Positions 9,569 through 22,822 of a stretch of DNA of 64,000 nt are shown here, in pieces. The notes beneath the pieces were generated by a model. It was given only the letters and a program-made list of their open reading frames with translations, searched no databases and was not told the origin of the DNA. The stretch lies in NCBI GenBank assembly GCA_030407085.1, contig CM059585.1, positions 111,527,501 to 111,591,500 on the forward strand. The letters are read 5' to 3'. A program made the position numbers and the translations under genes. Each line of letters starts with the position of its first letter. Positions within the stretch are counted from its first letter, which is position 1. The stretch is from Trichopria drosophilae (taxonomy: Eukaryota; Arthropoda; Insecta; Hymenoptera; Diapriidae).

Positions 9569-12541
9569 TTTCTGAAGTGGGCTACCAAAAATCGACCCAT
9601 CGATTTTCTTATTTTTTATTGACGATTTCTGAAAATCCATATGTTATAAGAAATATCCCCAAATATTTTTAAAAAATATTAATTTTTGCAAAAGTTATCA
9701 ACAATTGAATTTTAAGGCGATTTTTTTTTATTAAGGCGCAACTAATTGATAAAAATTAATGAAAATTGAATGGCATGTTCATAATTAGTAGTATAATAGA
9801 AAACCATATCGTTTGCAGGAAAAAAATGTAATTTATAACAAATTAATTTTGCAATAAACAAATGATTATTAAACCGACTTCTCCTTGCGTTAAACAAAAT
9901 TTTTTTTTAAATATTCCTTAAAGTATACACTAATCGATCGTGCAAAAATATTTCTGTGCTCTCGATCCCAAAAAAAGATATGAATTTTCGAAAGCCGACG
10001 TATATACGCGCCCAGCATGCTCGTACTATATTATTATATATATATACACTCCCCGGCAATCACTTTTGCCATGCCAAAGACAAAATTTATTAAACTTCAA
10101 AGTTTAATATCTTTGCGAAAAATTATCGTAGCTTAAAAAATCGAACGGCATTTCGAAGGTTATTGCAATAGCTTTCATTTGAGCAAAGAAAAAATCGAAA
10201 AGACTGAATCGCAAAATTCAGATTTTTATCGATAAAAAACCAACAAGAAAAAATACGATATTTTTTATCTTTAGTTAATTGTTTTCCAATTTGAAACGAA
10301 TAATAGTAAGGTAATGAAACTAACGGAGTTTTAAAGGTATGGTTTTTACCTTTAAAATGATCGCTCGTACATTTTTGTGAGACCTTTCTGAGCGGAGTTA
10401 AGACTATTTTTATAAAAAAACATGATTTTTTTTATTTTCTTATTATCTCAAAAACTAAGAGAGATAGACAAAAATGTTACATACAAAAAATACTGGTTTT
10501 TAGGTAGAAAATACCAAAGTAAAGTCAAAATTTTAAAAATCAAAAAATTTGTTTTTTAATTTTTTTAGGTAGAATTTTTTTTTCAATTTCTGATTTTATA
10601 ATGCAGTTATAGTTAACATAGTTTTTTATTCACAGTTGTACATACGAGCTTGCTCGTGCAGTAAGAAAAATTCGTCTAAAATCAAAATCTGATTTATGGA
10701 ATGTCTTAACAAGAATGGAACAATTTGAAAGACGATATTTCGTATAAGCTTGTCTCGAGAATGCCACGCTTATGCAAAGCCGTGATAAGAAGCAAAGGTG
10801 GTCACTTTGATGAAAATATTTTTCGCAAAGATATTAAACTTTGAAGTTTAATAAATTTCGTCTTTGGCATGGCAAAAGTGATTGCCGGGGAGTGTATATT
10901 AGTAGGCATACGGGCGCAGCGCCCCTTGACTACTAATTCGCTTAGGTTTTTATTTAAGAATTTCATAAAAGGTCTATGCATTTTTTATATAGTTAGGCGA
11001 TTATAGTTAGAAGATTATTAATAACTTATTTACATTGATTGTTTAATTATGTTTTACTATTTTTACCCGCACGGAAAATAAATATATACGACATATAAGC
11101 TCAATAAGTGTACATATATTTTCGGCGAAAAATGCAATATGTGGCATATGTATATGTTGATATATGTATGCACATATCTGTGTAAAGTTTTTATCGACTT
11201 TTTTCCATACGGGTACAACTGTAAATTAAGAGCGATTAAAAAAATTATTACATTCTAAAAAGACAGAAAAACTGTTTGAATGGGCATGCAATTATTTAAA
11301 ATAAATTAATTTCGATTTTTGTACGTTATCGGAATACAAAAAACACGCAAAAGTGTTGGAGAAACGCTTTGAATCAGCTAATCCTATTAGAGGAACACGC
11401 CAGTTTCATTGCCACAAACCACTCGATTGAAATTCTTTAGAATGTAACATTTTTCAAGCTACTCTGAATTTATTACTGTTTATAACTATAAAAATAGTAA
11501 AATAATAAATGAATAATCAGTTGTAATATCCCGAGACCTTCAAAATTATCGGAATATGGTACGCACTCGGGATCTTTAACCTGCAAATCTTGACATATTC
11601 ACTTGTTTGCATTAAAGCTATCTTTCTGCAAAACTTAACATATTTATTTGTTCGCAGGAAAGTTAGAGGAAAATATTGCGATTAATTTTGAAGGTCGAGG
11701 GGTATTCGGCGGATTATTTTTTGTGGCCGGTATTTGAGGTTACAGCTGAGCAGAGAGGAGAGACGAAAATATAAATTTAGAAGTTTTAACAAATGAGTAG
11801 CGAGTATGCAATTTTCGAATGCAATTTCCAGGAGCTGCCGTGGAATTTCCAGTATAATTTTAAACAAATGACCATAGAACCCTTTAAATATCGCGCTCTG
11901 ATTGGCTGATATCCAGTCGCGAAAAATAATCGATGTAAATAAGTAAATAATAATGCCTAGTTATTTAAAAAATGCATAGACCTGTTATGAAATTCTTAAA
12001 TAAAAACCTAAGCGAATTAGTAGCCCAGGGCGCTCGGCTAATGCGCCCCGGTCTCGGCCGACGCGACGTCTAGCACGCTGGGCGCGTATGTACGTCGACG
12101 TTCGAAAATTCATATCTTTTTTTTTGGGATCGAGAGCACAGAAATATTTTTGCACGATCGATTAGTGTATACTTTAAGGAATATTTTCAAAAAATATTTT
12201 TTGTTTAACACAAGGAGAAGTCGGTTTAATAGTCATTTGTTTATTGCAAAATTAATTTGTTATTAATAAATTACATTTTTTTTCTGCAAACGATATGGTT
12301 TTCTATTATACTACTAATTATGAACATGCCATTCAATTTTCATTATTTTTTATCAATTAGTTGCTGAGAAATTGTCATTTAAAAAAAAATCGCCTTAAAA
12401 TTCAATAGTTGATAACTTTTGCAAAAATTAATATTTTTTAAAAATATTAGGGGATATTTCTTATAACATATGGATCTTCAGAAATCGTCAATAAAAAAAA
12501 AGAAATTCGATGGGTCGATTTTTGGTGGCCCACTTCAGAAA
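9569..12541. mobile_element. 3 kb foldback element with a second element nested in its left arm
   Basis: The ends are TTTCTGAAGTGGGCTACC at 9569 and GGTGGCCCACTTCAGAAA ending at 12541. The left arm runs 9569-10044 and resumes at 10897-11060. The right arm is about 11930-12541. Landmarks shared by the arms include the GATCGTGCAAAAATATTTCTG block, a GC-rich patch around GCGCCCAGC, and ACTAATTCGCTTAGG. The gap in the left arm is exactly the nested TA-flanked element, which dates that insertion after the foldback formed. The spacer (about 11060-11930) has no recognisable gene. Confidence 0.8.
10047..10894. mobile_element. Tc1/mariner-type TIR element, 848 bp, nonautonomous
   Basis: The ends are CACTCCCCGGCAATCACTTT and its inverse, flanked by TA (10045-10046 and 10895-10896). 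The TIR is about 75 bp and nearly perfect, including a CTTCAAAGTTTAATATCTTT block. The inside is AT-rich with no transposase frame. TA duplication and long TIRs fit a nonautonomous Tc1/mariner-superfamily element. It lies within the left arm of the larger foldback. Confidence 0.8.
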
Positions 12542-14377
12542 GTTTGACTCTTTACTATTTAATAACGAAATAGTACGCGGAGCATACAATAATAATAAAG
12601 AAATTCTTCGAATAGTTGTTAATAAAATTACATTGTCATGGAAATAACCTTAATACTGAAGTAAGTACTTCTAAGTAATAAAATTCGAAAAAGAAACTGT
12701 GCCGGGGAATTCCTATCTATATAGTTATTAAAATTACTTGCAAGTTATGGTTTGTAAAAATGTGTTCACCTATATTCAAATAGATTTGTATTTCAACATA
12801 TCAATAAATAATAATGATTTTTTGTGAATTAATAAATAACTCGACCATAGCTGTAAAGATAACAGCAGATTAAAAGAAACAACTTTAATAGGTAAATAAA
12901 TTTCTCATTTAATTGAAGGAGCTTGAATCACTGTTAAAGCGTATTTTTTGTGAATCTACACTATTTTGTAGAAATGTTAATGTGAATTACCACTTAAACA
13001 AGTTAAATGTTCCTGTTTTTCACGCAGGGAAGTACGTCTAAAATGTATTTTGTTTCATATTTTGATTTTCTCAAAAAGCACATTTAAATTCACTGTAAAA
13101 ATCGAAAGCACTTGATGTTCGCATCATTCAACGAAAATTGGAACTTTTTTTTGTTATTTCAGTTTTTTTAAAACCTAATAATGATTAATACGGATGCATC
13201 ATGCGAGACAGAAATGACACGGATAGAAACGATTAAGCCAAAAAAATAAGCGGAAATGGAAAAAAGTTTTATTCCAATTTTTGTAGGACTTCAATGATGC
13301 AAACATCAAATACATAAAATTGTGTAGAATAAACAATCTTATGAAATGCTTTATATTGCTCAAGATTACATCAAATTGAATAAATCATACTTATCTGAAA
13401 TAAATGAACGCAATTTAATATATTAACAAAATATTCGATTTGTTATACTACAGAAATTTACATAGCAATATTTTGAACTCGTTTAAATGTGTTCATTTCA
13501 TATTTTTGATTTAAACAATTCATTATGCCCAATAATATTACAATATTAAATAGCAGGATAAACGGTTACTTGATCAAAATGAAAAAAAATTAAAGTATTA
13601 AGAAAGTTTTTCATGTTCCAAATCTATTTTGAAGCCCTCATTAAAAATTATATGCAAATTAAACTAAGGAAAAGCAAAGGTGCGCTTTAAATACTTTTAT
13701 GTCGCTGTTTATACTGACATGTAACATTACAAAATATTATAAAATTTTACTATTTTATTAGAATTTTTACCAATATTTTTGGTATTATTAAAATACAAAT
13801 TGTAAAAGTTCAAAAATATGTAGAAATTTTTACTATACAATAATGTATATTTGCTACTCAAAATGTTGCGAAAGAATTTGATTACATTTAAATCCTCTTA
13901 TAAAGATACTTTGTAGGTGTTATAATTTTGCTCCATTTAAGCTTAAAATGATTCATTGCCTAAATAGTATCTACACAACGACTTAAAATTAATATGCAAA
14001 TGTTTGATTATAATAACAGGAAAATTACAAGCGCCAGTATTTACTTAATTAAAAATAATCCAATGTAGATTGTGATGTCATAGAAAATGTAATTAAGTAT
14101 CTAGTCCACTATTTTGAATGCAATTTATTTGATTAAATTTCAGCATTTTAAACTAAAAATATGTATCTACAATATCATGAAACTTTTACCGTTGCGAATG
14201 GATCTTATAAATAAAATTCGTCTGTGAAAGATCTTTCCGAGATCTCGCATGTTTAATCTCGCAAACATCTCGCTAATGGGAAGGTGCGAGATTATTGAGA
14301 GATCACCAAAGAAGTTAAAATAATATGTTAAATTTATCAATTAAAAAATAAAATAGTTGAATAAAAAAAAAATTGTC
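12542..14377. other. Gene-free stretch
   Basis: AT-rich DNA with no reading frame above chance, no strong inverted repeat and no recognised motif. Confidence 0.4.
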
Positions 14378-14462
14378 ACCGTCAGGATTCGAACCCGAAA
14401 CCTTTCGATCTTGAATTTCCTTACATTTTTCCGTCTGTCAAACGAGAACTTTCCGCCCAGTG
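14378..14462 (-). repeat. Degenerate tRNA-like (SINE head) sequence
   Basis: On the minus strand there is a good B box (GGGTTCGAATCCTG) with a plausible T arm, followed by a run of T. The expected 5' acceptor strand that would pair with CGGTGAC is absent and the A box is poor. It is best read as a decayed tRNA-derived SINE head rather than a tRNA gene. Confidence 0.4.
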
Positions 14463-17400
14463 TTATATATTATAATGTAATTTAAAATTAACAAAATAAT
14501 TTTTTAGGTTTTCTTTTGGTAATAATGATAAATACTAATATATTTACAAAACATTGTCAAAGTGCAGAGAAATGTAATTTATATCGCTTATTGAAACACT
14601 CCGGGCAAGCAAAAATATCGAAATTATAGTGCGACAGTTGAAAAATTTGCCAAAAAACATATTTTCGTTTTATTTTATTTCAAACTACTCCATTGCTTTA
14701 AGTTTCAATATAAATGATTGATTGATTTATCCGCCATAGCGACTCTCATACAGATTTTTTGTATTAAATGATTCCAAGATCAAATATTGTGTGCGAAAAG
14801 ACATTTCTTATAATTAAAGAAAATGTACTGGAAGAAAAAAATTGAATGCAAACTTTTATAATAAATAATTCTTGCAGTTCAAAACATTATTAATAACGTA
14901 AATAAATAGAGGCCAAGTACACATAAAAGATAAACAAAAATTATAAAATATCTATAACAAAATTAAAAAATGACTCTTTTATGCACATTTGGTTTGTTGG
15001 ATCATTCTCATGCTAAATAATTTGCACTTTTATTTAAATGACTTAACGTTCTAATTTAACTGAAAACAGATGTTTTAGTGGATATCAATGTAAATGTATC
15101 AACAAAATGTTGGATGTATAGGAACGTCACATTCCGAACGTGCTGCTATGAGAAAGCAATAACACCATTTGGAAAAACCAAATTAATGTGACCAATTACC
15201 TGAGTATTGCTGTACTACACTTCGGAAAGGGTCTGGTTTTTCCAACTTTCCAGATATTTCTCTATTTGAAAAAAAGAGCATTCAAATTTACTTTAGTGAG
15301 GATTATCCCGCCCGGGACTTAGGGAAGGCGGAATGGGTAATTCCGCTCACTCAGATCTTTTTGTATATTACTATTGGGTCTTTATAGAATCGATTTCAAT
15401 CGTTAATCAAATCTGAAATTATGCATTTATTAAAAGCAGTACTTTCCTTAGGTGAGCGGCACACCACACGCCTCCCCTATCAGCGAATAAATCATTTTAA
15501 CGGAAACGAGGGTAACAAAGTGGATGCTTTGTTTAGGATTCATCTTTACGGATCGAAACTTTACAAATTAATAACAGAAAACGAACACATGTTGACCAAC
15601 ATTTTATTTTACTTTCAATTATTTTTCGATAAATTAAATATCGAAATTGCTGTAAATATGATAATTTTTTTAACCTAGAACATCAATAATATCATTAAAT
15701 TTTCAAAAAATGTAATTTTCATTTTTGTTTAGTGACTTAACGGAAATGTCGTTATTGCTTAAACTGACATTGCTACGTTATGTGCATAACGAATAACACG
15801 TTTCGTCTTTTAAGAAAATGAGCCGCTAAAATGTCTAGAAATAACAAACTTTCGCTTCTCAAGAGACACCTCGAGAAATGTTGTTTATTATGCAGTAAAA
15901 TCATTTGCGATTCTATTAAATAATAAATGCTGAAACAGAATAAGAATGGTAACAGTGACTCCTAATATAAAAAATAGGTAAAACAGAAAACTCCTTTTGA
16001 TATCATTTTTTTCTAATGAGTCTTTACATCAAAGATTGAAAATTAATCTAGAGACAAATTCTTGAGTTTAATCAGTTTATGTTTTCAATCAGTAATTTTA
16101 TTTCCTGCGTTTGAAGATTATTTTGCGACGTCACAACTCGTTTTTGAACAAAAATTCTGCATACGCGAGTTAAAAATTGTTTTTTTAATTTTTTATTTGT
16201 TTTTTAGGGTAATGATTAATGATACTAAAGCAAGACGAGTTTCAGCGAAATATGGTCTTGTTCTCGGCAGTAATAACACATGATAATCTTGTCTAGATAT
16301 TGTATGGTATTGTCTTTATCTTGTTTTGAAAATATCGTGTTTTTGTTATTATATTTACGCTAATAATTTTTTCAATATCTACAGCTTTTTTTAAAATCTT
16401 TGTCATTGACTAAACGAAAACGTATTTGGAGGTCAGAAAATATCCACAAAATATGATTCGCAATAATAGAGAAACAAACTCATGAATGTGATTTCTTTTT
16501 AATCCATTGTTTATCTTCATATGTCTCATCAATCCTTTTGAGATTACTGGACAGCAATTACCTCCTTCAATATTTGAAGTGTAGTTTTTAATGATGATAA
16601 ATCCATTGTAAAATTTCTGGAAAGATTTGTATGATTGCATCAGTTTACGAAAACGAGAAAATCCATTCGGCGTCATTATTTCAAAAATTTATTTTTTGTA
16701 TATTATATAACTATTATGCGCGAGCGTATAAAACCGATTTTTAAAATCATATATTAAAAACGAATGATTTATTGAAAGCAAGCAAAACTCTTTGTATACT
16801 GAAATATTGTTACTGATTCAATCTTTAATCGACTTTTGACTATCTGATTGTAGTTTTTAACTAATGACGATTTAGTGAGATATATATGAACATTTTTGAG
16901 TAAATAAAAAAGAAGAAAAACATTAATTTGTTAGAAAAAAGGCTGCAAGTTGAATAATTTGACGTGTAAAGCCTATTAGTCTGGGCGCCGGCCTCACAAG
17001 CCGTGGCCATCTCAGGTCACCGCCTGCACCCAAGTTTTTTAGACGTTAAGTATTTTTGACCGCTGAATCCGAATTTCGAGGGTGCTCGGCCGAAAGTGGC
17101 AAAAAGTTATAAACAAATTAATTGTTTAAAAGGCCGTATTTCCGGCACGAAACATCCCTCCAAGTTTAAAATCGTTTTAAAAGTTTTCTTTTTTTATTTA
17201 GAAAATTTTTTCTTAACAAACCTTTACAGTTATACTCCATAGTTTTCGAGATATCGCCGAAAAACGCTTTTTGACGCTATTTTTTCATCTACGCCGCTGG
17301 CGGCAAGCGCGCGCCGCCTCCCCTTTATGCGTTATCAATTTTCCGGAATGTGTAGTAAATATGCTTATGACTTTGTTTGAATATGTAAATTATATTGAAA

Positions 17401-18408
17401 CAATTTTTAACAATAACCTAATATTTTTTTATAATAAACATAACAACGTAAGACGTAGTACGTACAAGACGTAATAGAATATAATTAGAAATCATTAAAT
17501 CATTTCAGCACAACTGTTGAATAATATTAGCAGCAGATTTTCGATTCTTGGCTGTGAAAATAATGTTTTCTCGAAGGATCTGAGCGGAAAAAAATGTAAC
17601 ACCAAGAATCGAATTGATTTACGGTAATTTAATCGTTTGTAATAATTGCTTAGTAAAGTCCGTAAAGCCCGCACCTTACTGACACGTGTGACAACAGACA
17701 CTCCGAAGTAGGTTATTTGCACATTACGGTCACATATCTATAGTACGTTTTAATTAAACGGGTTATTTTATTATTAGGGATTAATATACCCAAAACATTC
17801 TCATTTTATCTTTAACCAAAAATATTTTTTCCACGAGATATAGATTTTAATAGTTTGCACAACAATATTTAGTGGGCGTCTTTATAAAAAGAGTGTTGAG
17901 AATTATGTAGGAACATAGCAAGAAAAATATCGATAATATCACAAGTCGAAAAACAGAAATACTCCGATTTTTTTATCCGAATAATATACAACCTCAAACA
18001 TTCTAAAATAATTCATAGAAGTCGGATATGCTCCAGGCTAAAAGCTCATAACAACAAATGTTTGCACATTGATAATTAAGGTACGATCGTACTTTCCATT
18101 TTCATTTTTCAAACATTTTTTTAAAGGGGCCTGCGACCTTGAATGATCTTGAATAAGAACCTTACGGTTTCGCATATCATAATTCTACTAATCTCAAATT
18201 AGTCATTTTTTTTATATCTTATTACAAAAGTGAACTAGTAGAATTTGACTAATGAATTTGTGTAATTTGTTACTAAAATTCTTTATTAATTCAATTAGCC
18301 GCCGACTATTCATTCTTGCCTTAGTAGTTTTTGCCTAATTCAGACTTAGAGAGCAGGTTACAGATTATGTCCAAACCTTTTGATTTTTGTTTGAGTGAAT
18401 TATTTCCA
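14463..18408. other. Gene-free stretch
   Basis: Mostly AT-rich DNA. Two patches are richer in GC: 15300-15350, and 16980-17330, the latter with GGCGCCGGCC-type words and a GCGCGCCGCC patch. They look like dispersed repeats, but I cannot assign them. The short open frames here show no family resemblance. Confidence 0.4.
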
Positions 18409-18432
18409 AAAAAAAAAAAAAACACACACACA

Positions 18433-18464
<32 letters not shown>

Positions 18465-18467
18465 CAC
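18409..18467. repeat. Poly-A plus CA/GCAC microsatellite
   Basis: A run of A is followed by (CA)n and then about eight GCAC units. The short frame across it (THAR repeats) is only a translation of the microsatellite. Confidence 0.9.
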
Positions 18468-18752
18468 CCAATTTTATAATAATTTTAGTATTTTTCAAAT
18501 AATAATTACAATTATACGTAATATAACTTTGAAATAAAAATTTATTATACAGTATAAAAATTTATATTAATTCTGTAAATTATTGTAGGCTATTCATTGT
18601 GTACCAATAATATTGCATTACACGAGGCTGTGAACATCGAAAAAGGGGCTGTGATTGTAAACTTGAAAAAATTTAAAAAGGTAAAAAAAGCAATATCAGA
18701 ACAATCAATAATTATCCTCGTAAAGCGAACGAAGTGATAACATTTTTAACCG

Positions 18753-19313
18753 CTGACATTTGAACTAAATGAAATGTATTCTTGGCAAGACGGTTCTTAA
18801 ATATGAAAATAACAACAAGTAAATAAATGCGTGCATGTATCAAGCTTGAATGTAAGCTACTTTTATACACTTTATAATTCGAGAAAAATGAAAATTTTTG
18901 AATGTCATCGCCTCTGAATTAATTAACTATTTTATTGTCAAATGTTTTATTATGAAAAAAAATCAATTTTTTAAGAATTTAACTCAGAAATTCAGATTTC
19001 TTCCATCGATTACTGAAAAATATCGAAATGACTATTTTAAAAAACAAGTTTCGTCCACAGTTTTTTAAAATAGATATTTCGATAGTTTTTAATAATTAAT
19101 TTTTTTCTCATAATAAAATATTTGACAATAAAATAGTTAATTAATTCAGAGGCGATGACATTAAAAAATTTTCATTTTTCTCGAATTATAAAGTGTATAA
19201 AAGTATCTTACATTCAAGCTCGAGATACATGCACGCATTTAATTTACTTGTTGTTATTTTCATATTTAAGAACCGTCTTGCCAAGAATACATTTCATTTA
19301 GTTCAAATATCAG
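18753..19313. repeat. 0.56 kb hairpin palindrome (MITE-like)
   Basis: CTGACATTTGAACTAAATGA at 18753 is mirrored by the end of the block at 19313. The arms are about 270 bp, share AAGAACCGTCTTGCCAAGAA and AGGCGATGAC, and are separated by almost no spacer (centre near 19055). It has no coding capacity. High arm identity suggests a fairly young hairpin. Confidence 0.8.
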
Positions 19314-22028
19314 AATAAATATCAGAAATTTAAAGTGTGAATAATATGAACAATGCTTGTATTTCTTATTGAATAACCTTTACTAGAATGTAATGAATGA
19401 AAAAGCAACTGAAATAGATTATTATCTTCCGTAAATAAATTTTCTTTAAATTAGTTATTCAATATAAATGAATTTGTACGAATTTTTTTTTCAAGAATAT
19501 TGTTAACAGTAAATAAATTAAAAACAAAATATATTGTTATAGTTGATTTCTATGTATTTTTTACCGTACAATTGTATGCTATTATTATTTTTTAATTATT
19601 TTCATATACAAAGAATTTTTTTAAACAATTTATAAAAAAATTCCCAAAAAATTGAAAAAAACGCATTTTTTTCGTTTTTTTTTTCAATTTTTGAGCACGA
19701 TAATTCGCCGATAAAATTATGAAAAATATGTTTTAGAAAGTAGAAGTTTTAAAAAAGAAAATAAGCATGGGATCAAGTGTCTACGACTGCAATCGAGATA
19801 TGATTAAATCTTTGAAAATGACACCTTCTTTTCAGTTAAACGCTAATAACTCGAAAAATAATGAACTCTCAGGCTGCAGAAAAATCGTGCCTTTTTGGGT
19901 TATAAAAAGATTCATTTTGTGAACATTTCATTCATTTTGAAATTTTTTTGAAAAAGTTAAAAAAAAAACCGAAAAAATTTTATTTTTCAATTATCTTAAA
20001 AAATTTGAGGTTATGTTCAAAAATGATAAAAATGATGAAATTTGTTTATTTTTTTATTATCTACAACTTTCATATATAATGTTACAAGAAAATATTCTTA
20101 GTTTAGTCAGAAAACGTGAAAACCCCTTTCCCAACCCTTTTCACCCCCGCCATTTTTTTCCAGCAAAAATTCAGGTGGAGCGAATGTTATACCTTGTTTC
20201 CATACGATGTTATAAAGACTTTTTTCCTAGTCGCCAGCTGTTAAGCGAATTGTTGAAAAAAAATACCTATTCCCTGGACTAATAAAGTAATTATGAAAAT
20301 AAATTAGAAGAGATATAATGAGGACAAATTCTATCATTTTTTATTCATTTTATTCTTCAGCATGAGTTTCATATTTATTTATTTTTCTTTAATTTTATAA
20401 TTAGTTTGCTGTGAGCATTTAATACTATTAGTTGAATTGGTTTAAATCTACTATACCTTAGAAAACTAATTTAATATGCCTTGAAACATACTGTATAATA
20501 GCGTATACTGCAATTAGAGAAAAATGCCCCAATTTTTCATCATTGTATCTCCTTTAATTTCGCATAAAAATGACCCTATAGCCTGGTCTCGAGTTTTGCC
20601 AGAATCACGAAAGTCTGAAAAAATGATTAGAACAAATCGCATAACTTCAAACAAGAGATAATGCTAATGAAAAAAAAAGTCCAAATTGAACACCAATTCG
20701 ACTATTCGAACACTTCCAAAACAAGGTCTCACTACGAATAACAAATGTATCAGTTACCAGTTACCAGTTTCGTATACCAGAATTGGCCAAATTAAAATTA
20801 GAAAATTTTTATTACTACGTTAAACAAAATTCATTAATCATATTTGTATCATTATATCCATAATATAGGTTTGTATTTTGCAGCTATTATTAATGTAAAA
20901 GCGGTGAAAAAATATCGTTACGATGGCTGTAAGTTAGAGACCAGAAATGTATGGCTGTGGAATCCTTCTTTATTTTTTCCGTGTAAATAAAAAAAATATG
21001 CTGATATCGAATTTCTGAACAGTAAATTTTTAATACTAAAAATAATCCATATTTTGTTTTGTACATGGATTTTTCTAAACATATCACATTTACACTTTTC
21101 AAAAAGTTTTATGTTATTTAACTTTTATTGGTAATTAATTAACATATAATCAATAATATAAAAAAAAGAACATATCATGAAAAATTTAAAGTGAGGTAAA
21201 AGTTGTAATATCATCAATTTAAGTTATACGACTTTTTTCAGAGATTTCTTATTTGAGAAGATATTTAATAATAAAATAAAAATAATAAAATTAAAATCAG
21301 TTTATTTTGAAGTAACTTTATTTTTATAATTTTTCTTTTCAATTGAATATTTTACATTAATAATTTATCAAATTTATTTAAGAAGGGAAAAATCCAATAA
21401 TAAACTTTAAAAAATATTCCTATTATAAATATAATAATTCATGTTATTATTGCACACTGAAACAATTATAGTAAAATTTACTGACTTATTTCGTGAAACA
21501 ATTATTTTTACTGAAATTTATTAAAATAGTAACAATACAAAATAATAATAATATCAAATATTTTTTTCGACTTAAATTCTGGACCTACGCACTCGAAATT
21601 TACTCTAATTTTTTTTTGTTTTCTTTTATTGTTTTTATATTATTCCATAATCATGTATTCTATATTTTGTAAAAGTCTTTAAACAAAATTTTAAAATAAT
21701 TCAAACATTTTCTTAAAATTAACTTCCACTATAATTAACTATAATTCCATAAGTTCTGAAATCGATAATATTGTTTGAGATTCACGAGGGATTTTTTAGA
21801 ATAACATTATTAAATATGCCGCTAAAAGATCGTTACATTCCTAACAGCACTTCTCCTTACCTTTCGAAAGCTCCGTTAAAAGTGACAATCAAATGATGTT
21901 TAGTTTTATTGCCAGTATGTCTATAATTATTGATAATATAATTCATACGCTTTGTAATAAAGTTCATACCTCGAGGAATAATAAGTATAGAATCTCGGTT
22001 TCAACTATTAATTATTTTTGGCAGAATT
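19314..22028. other. Gene-free stretch
   Basis: AT-rich DNA without supported genes. Short open frames at 20013-20282 (plus) and 20890-21102 (minus) have no recognisable features. Confidence 0.4.
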
Positions 22029-22029
22029 T

Positions 22030-22330
22030 GTAACGTCGGGTATGGTCGTGTGGTTAGGGCGCGTGCTTTGCGAGGGAGGGTCCCGGGTTCGAATCTCGTC
22101 GAGGTAGTGTAGGTTCTTTTAATTTATTTGCGAGCGTGAAAATGATTAAACTCCGGTATTAATAACGAAAGTTAAGGAAAATTAAAAATAATTTTTTTTT
22201 CGTAAATTAAATTAATTTAATTTTAGTAATATATTGGCAATATATTGGAGGATGTCGTTTAGCGCTATATTGTCCACATATTGGCTAATATATTACTAAT
22301 ATATTGCTATTGCTGTGGTGTTCTACGCGG
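22030..22330 (+). mobile_element. tRNA-derived SINE, plus strand (head at 22030-22105)
   Basis: An A-box-like TGGTCGTGTGGTTAGGGCG is followed by a B box (GGTTCGAATCTC) at normal tRNA spacing. The start GTCGGGTATGGTCGTG resembles the head of the SINE at 62334 (minus). The body downstream is AT-rich with repeated AATATATTG words up to about 22330. The 3' end and target duplications were not found, so the right border is a guess. Confidence 0.5.
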
Positions 22331-22754
22331 GTATAGTTTTTTATTTGTATCGTCGCCAATTCAGTCACTCACAGACTTTTCACTCCGCATCTTGATTTAT
22401 CCCATTATTATCATACCACATCATGCATAAAAGCACACTAAAGTAAAAGTCTACTTATTCATTTATTAAACCATATTAATTAAAATTTTTAATCATTCAG
22501 GTAACTGCTCTACGTTTCTTTGAATCGGTGGTTGTATACACGAATAACTTCATTTACTGTTAATATGGGACAATTTAGTTATTTTCATTAAACAACATAG
22601 AAAATGTGTTTCGAATTCATTTCATCCCTTGAAAATCTACACGACGCGCAAAAATTTTGTTTTTACGTAAAGATATCGTAAAAAATGTGCAGTTGCTTGA
22701 TATCCATTAAAGATTTGTAAATAAATTGCAATCAGTAGCTTTTATTGCAATTTT

Positions 22755-22822
22755 GGAACTTGAAATGAATTGGTAGAGGATTCTACCGGCAACCGAAAGG
22801 TCCCGGGTTCTAGTCTCGGCAT
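22755..22822 (+). repeat. Second tRNA-like SINE head, degenerate
   Basis: TTGGTAGAGGATTCTACC is followed by GAAAGGTCCCGGGTTCTAGT, a B-box-like arrangement with one off-consensus base. It lies 0.7 kb from the previous SINE in the same orientation. It may be an old SINE or a tRNA pseudogene. Confidence 0.35.

Noticed and set aside
14378..14462. tRNA gene
   Set aside because: The 5' acceptor strand and a good A box are missing. Only the B box and T arm are tRNA-like.
18331..18537. Open frame with THAR repeats
   Set aside because: It is a translation of the CA/GCAC microsatellite.
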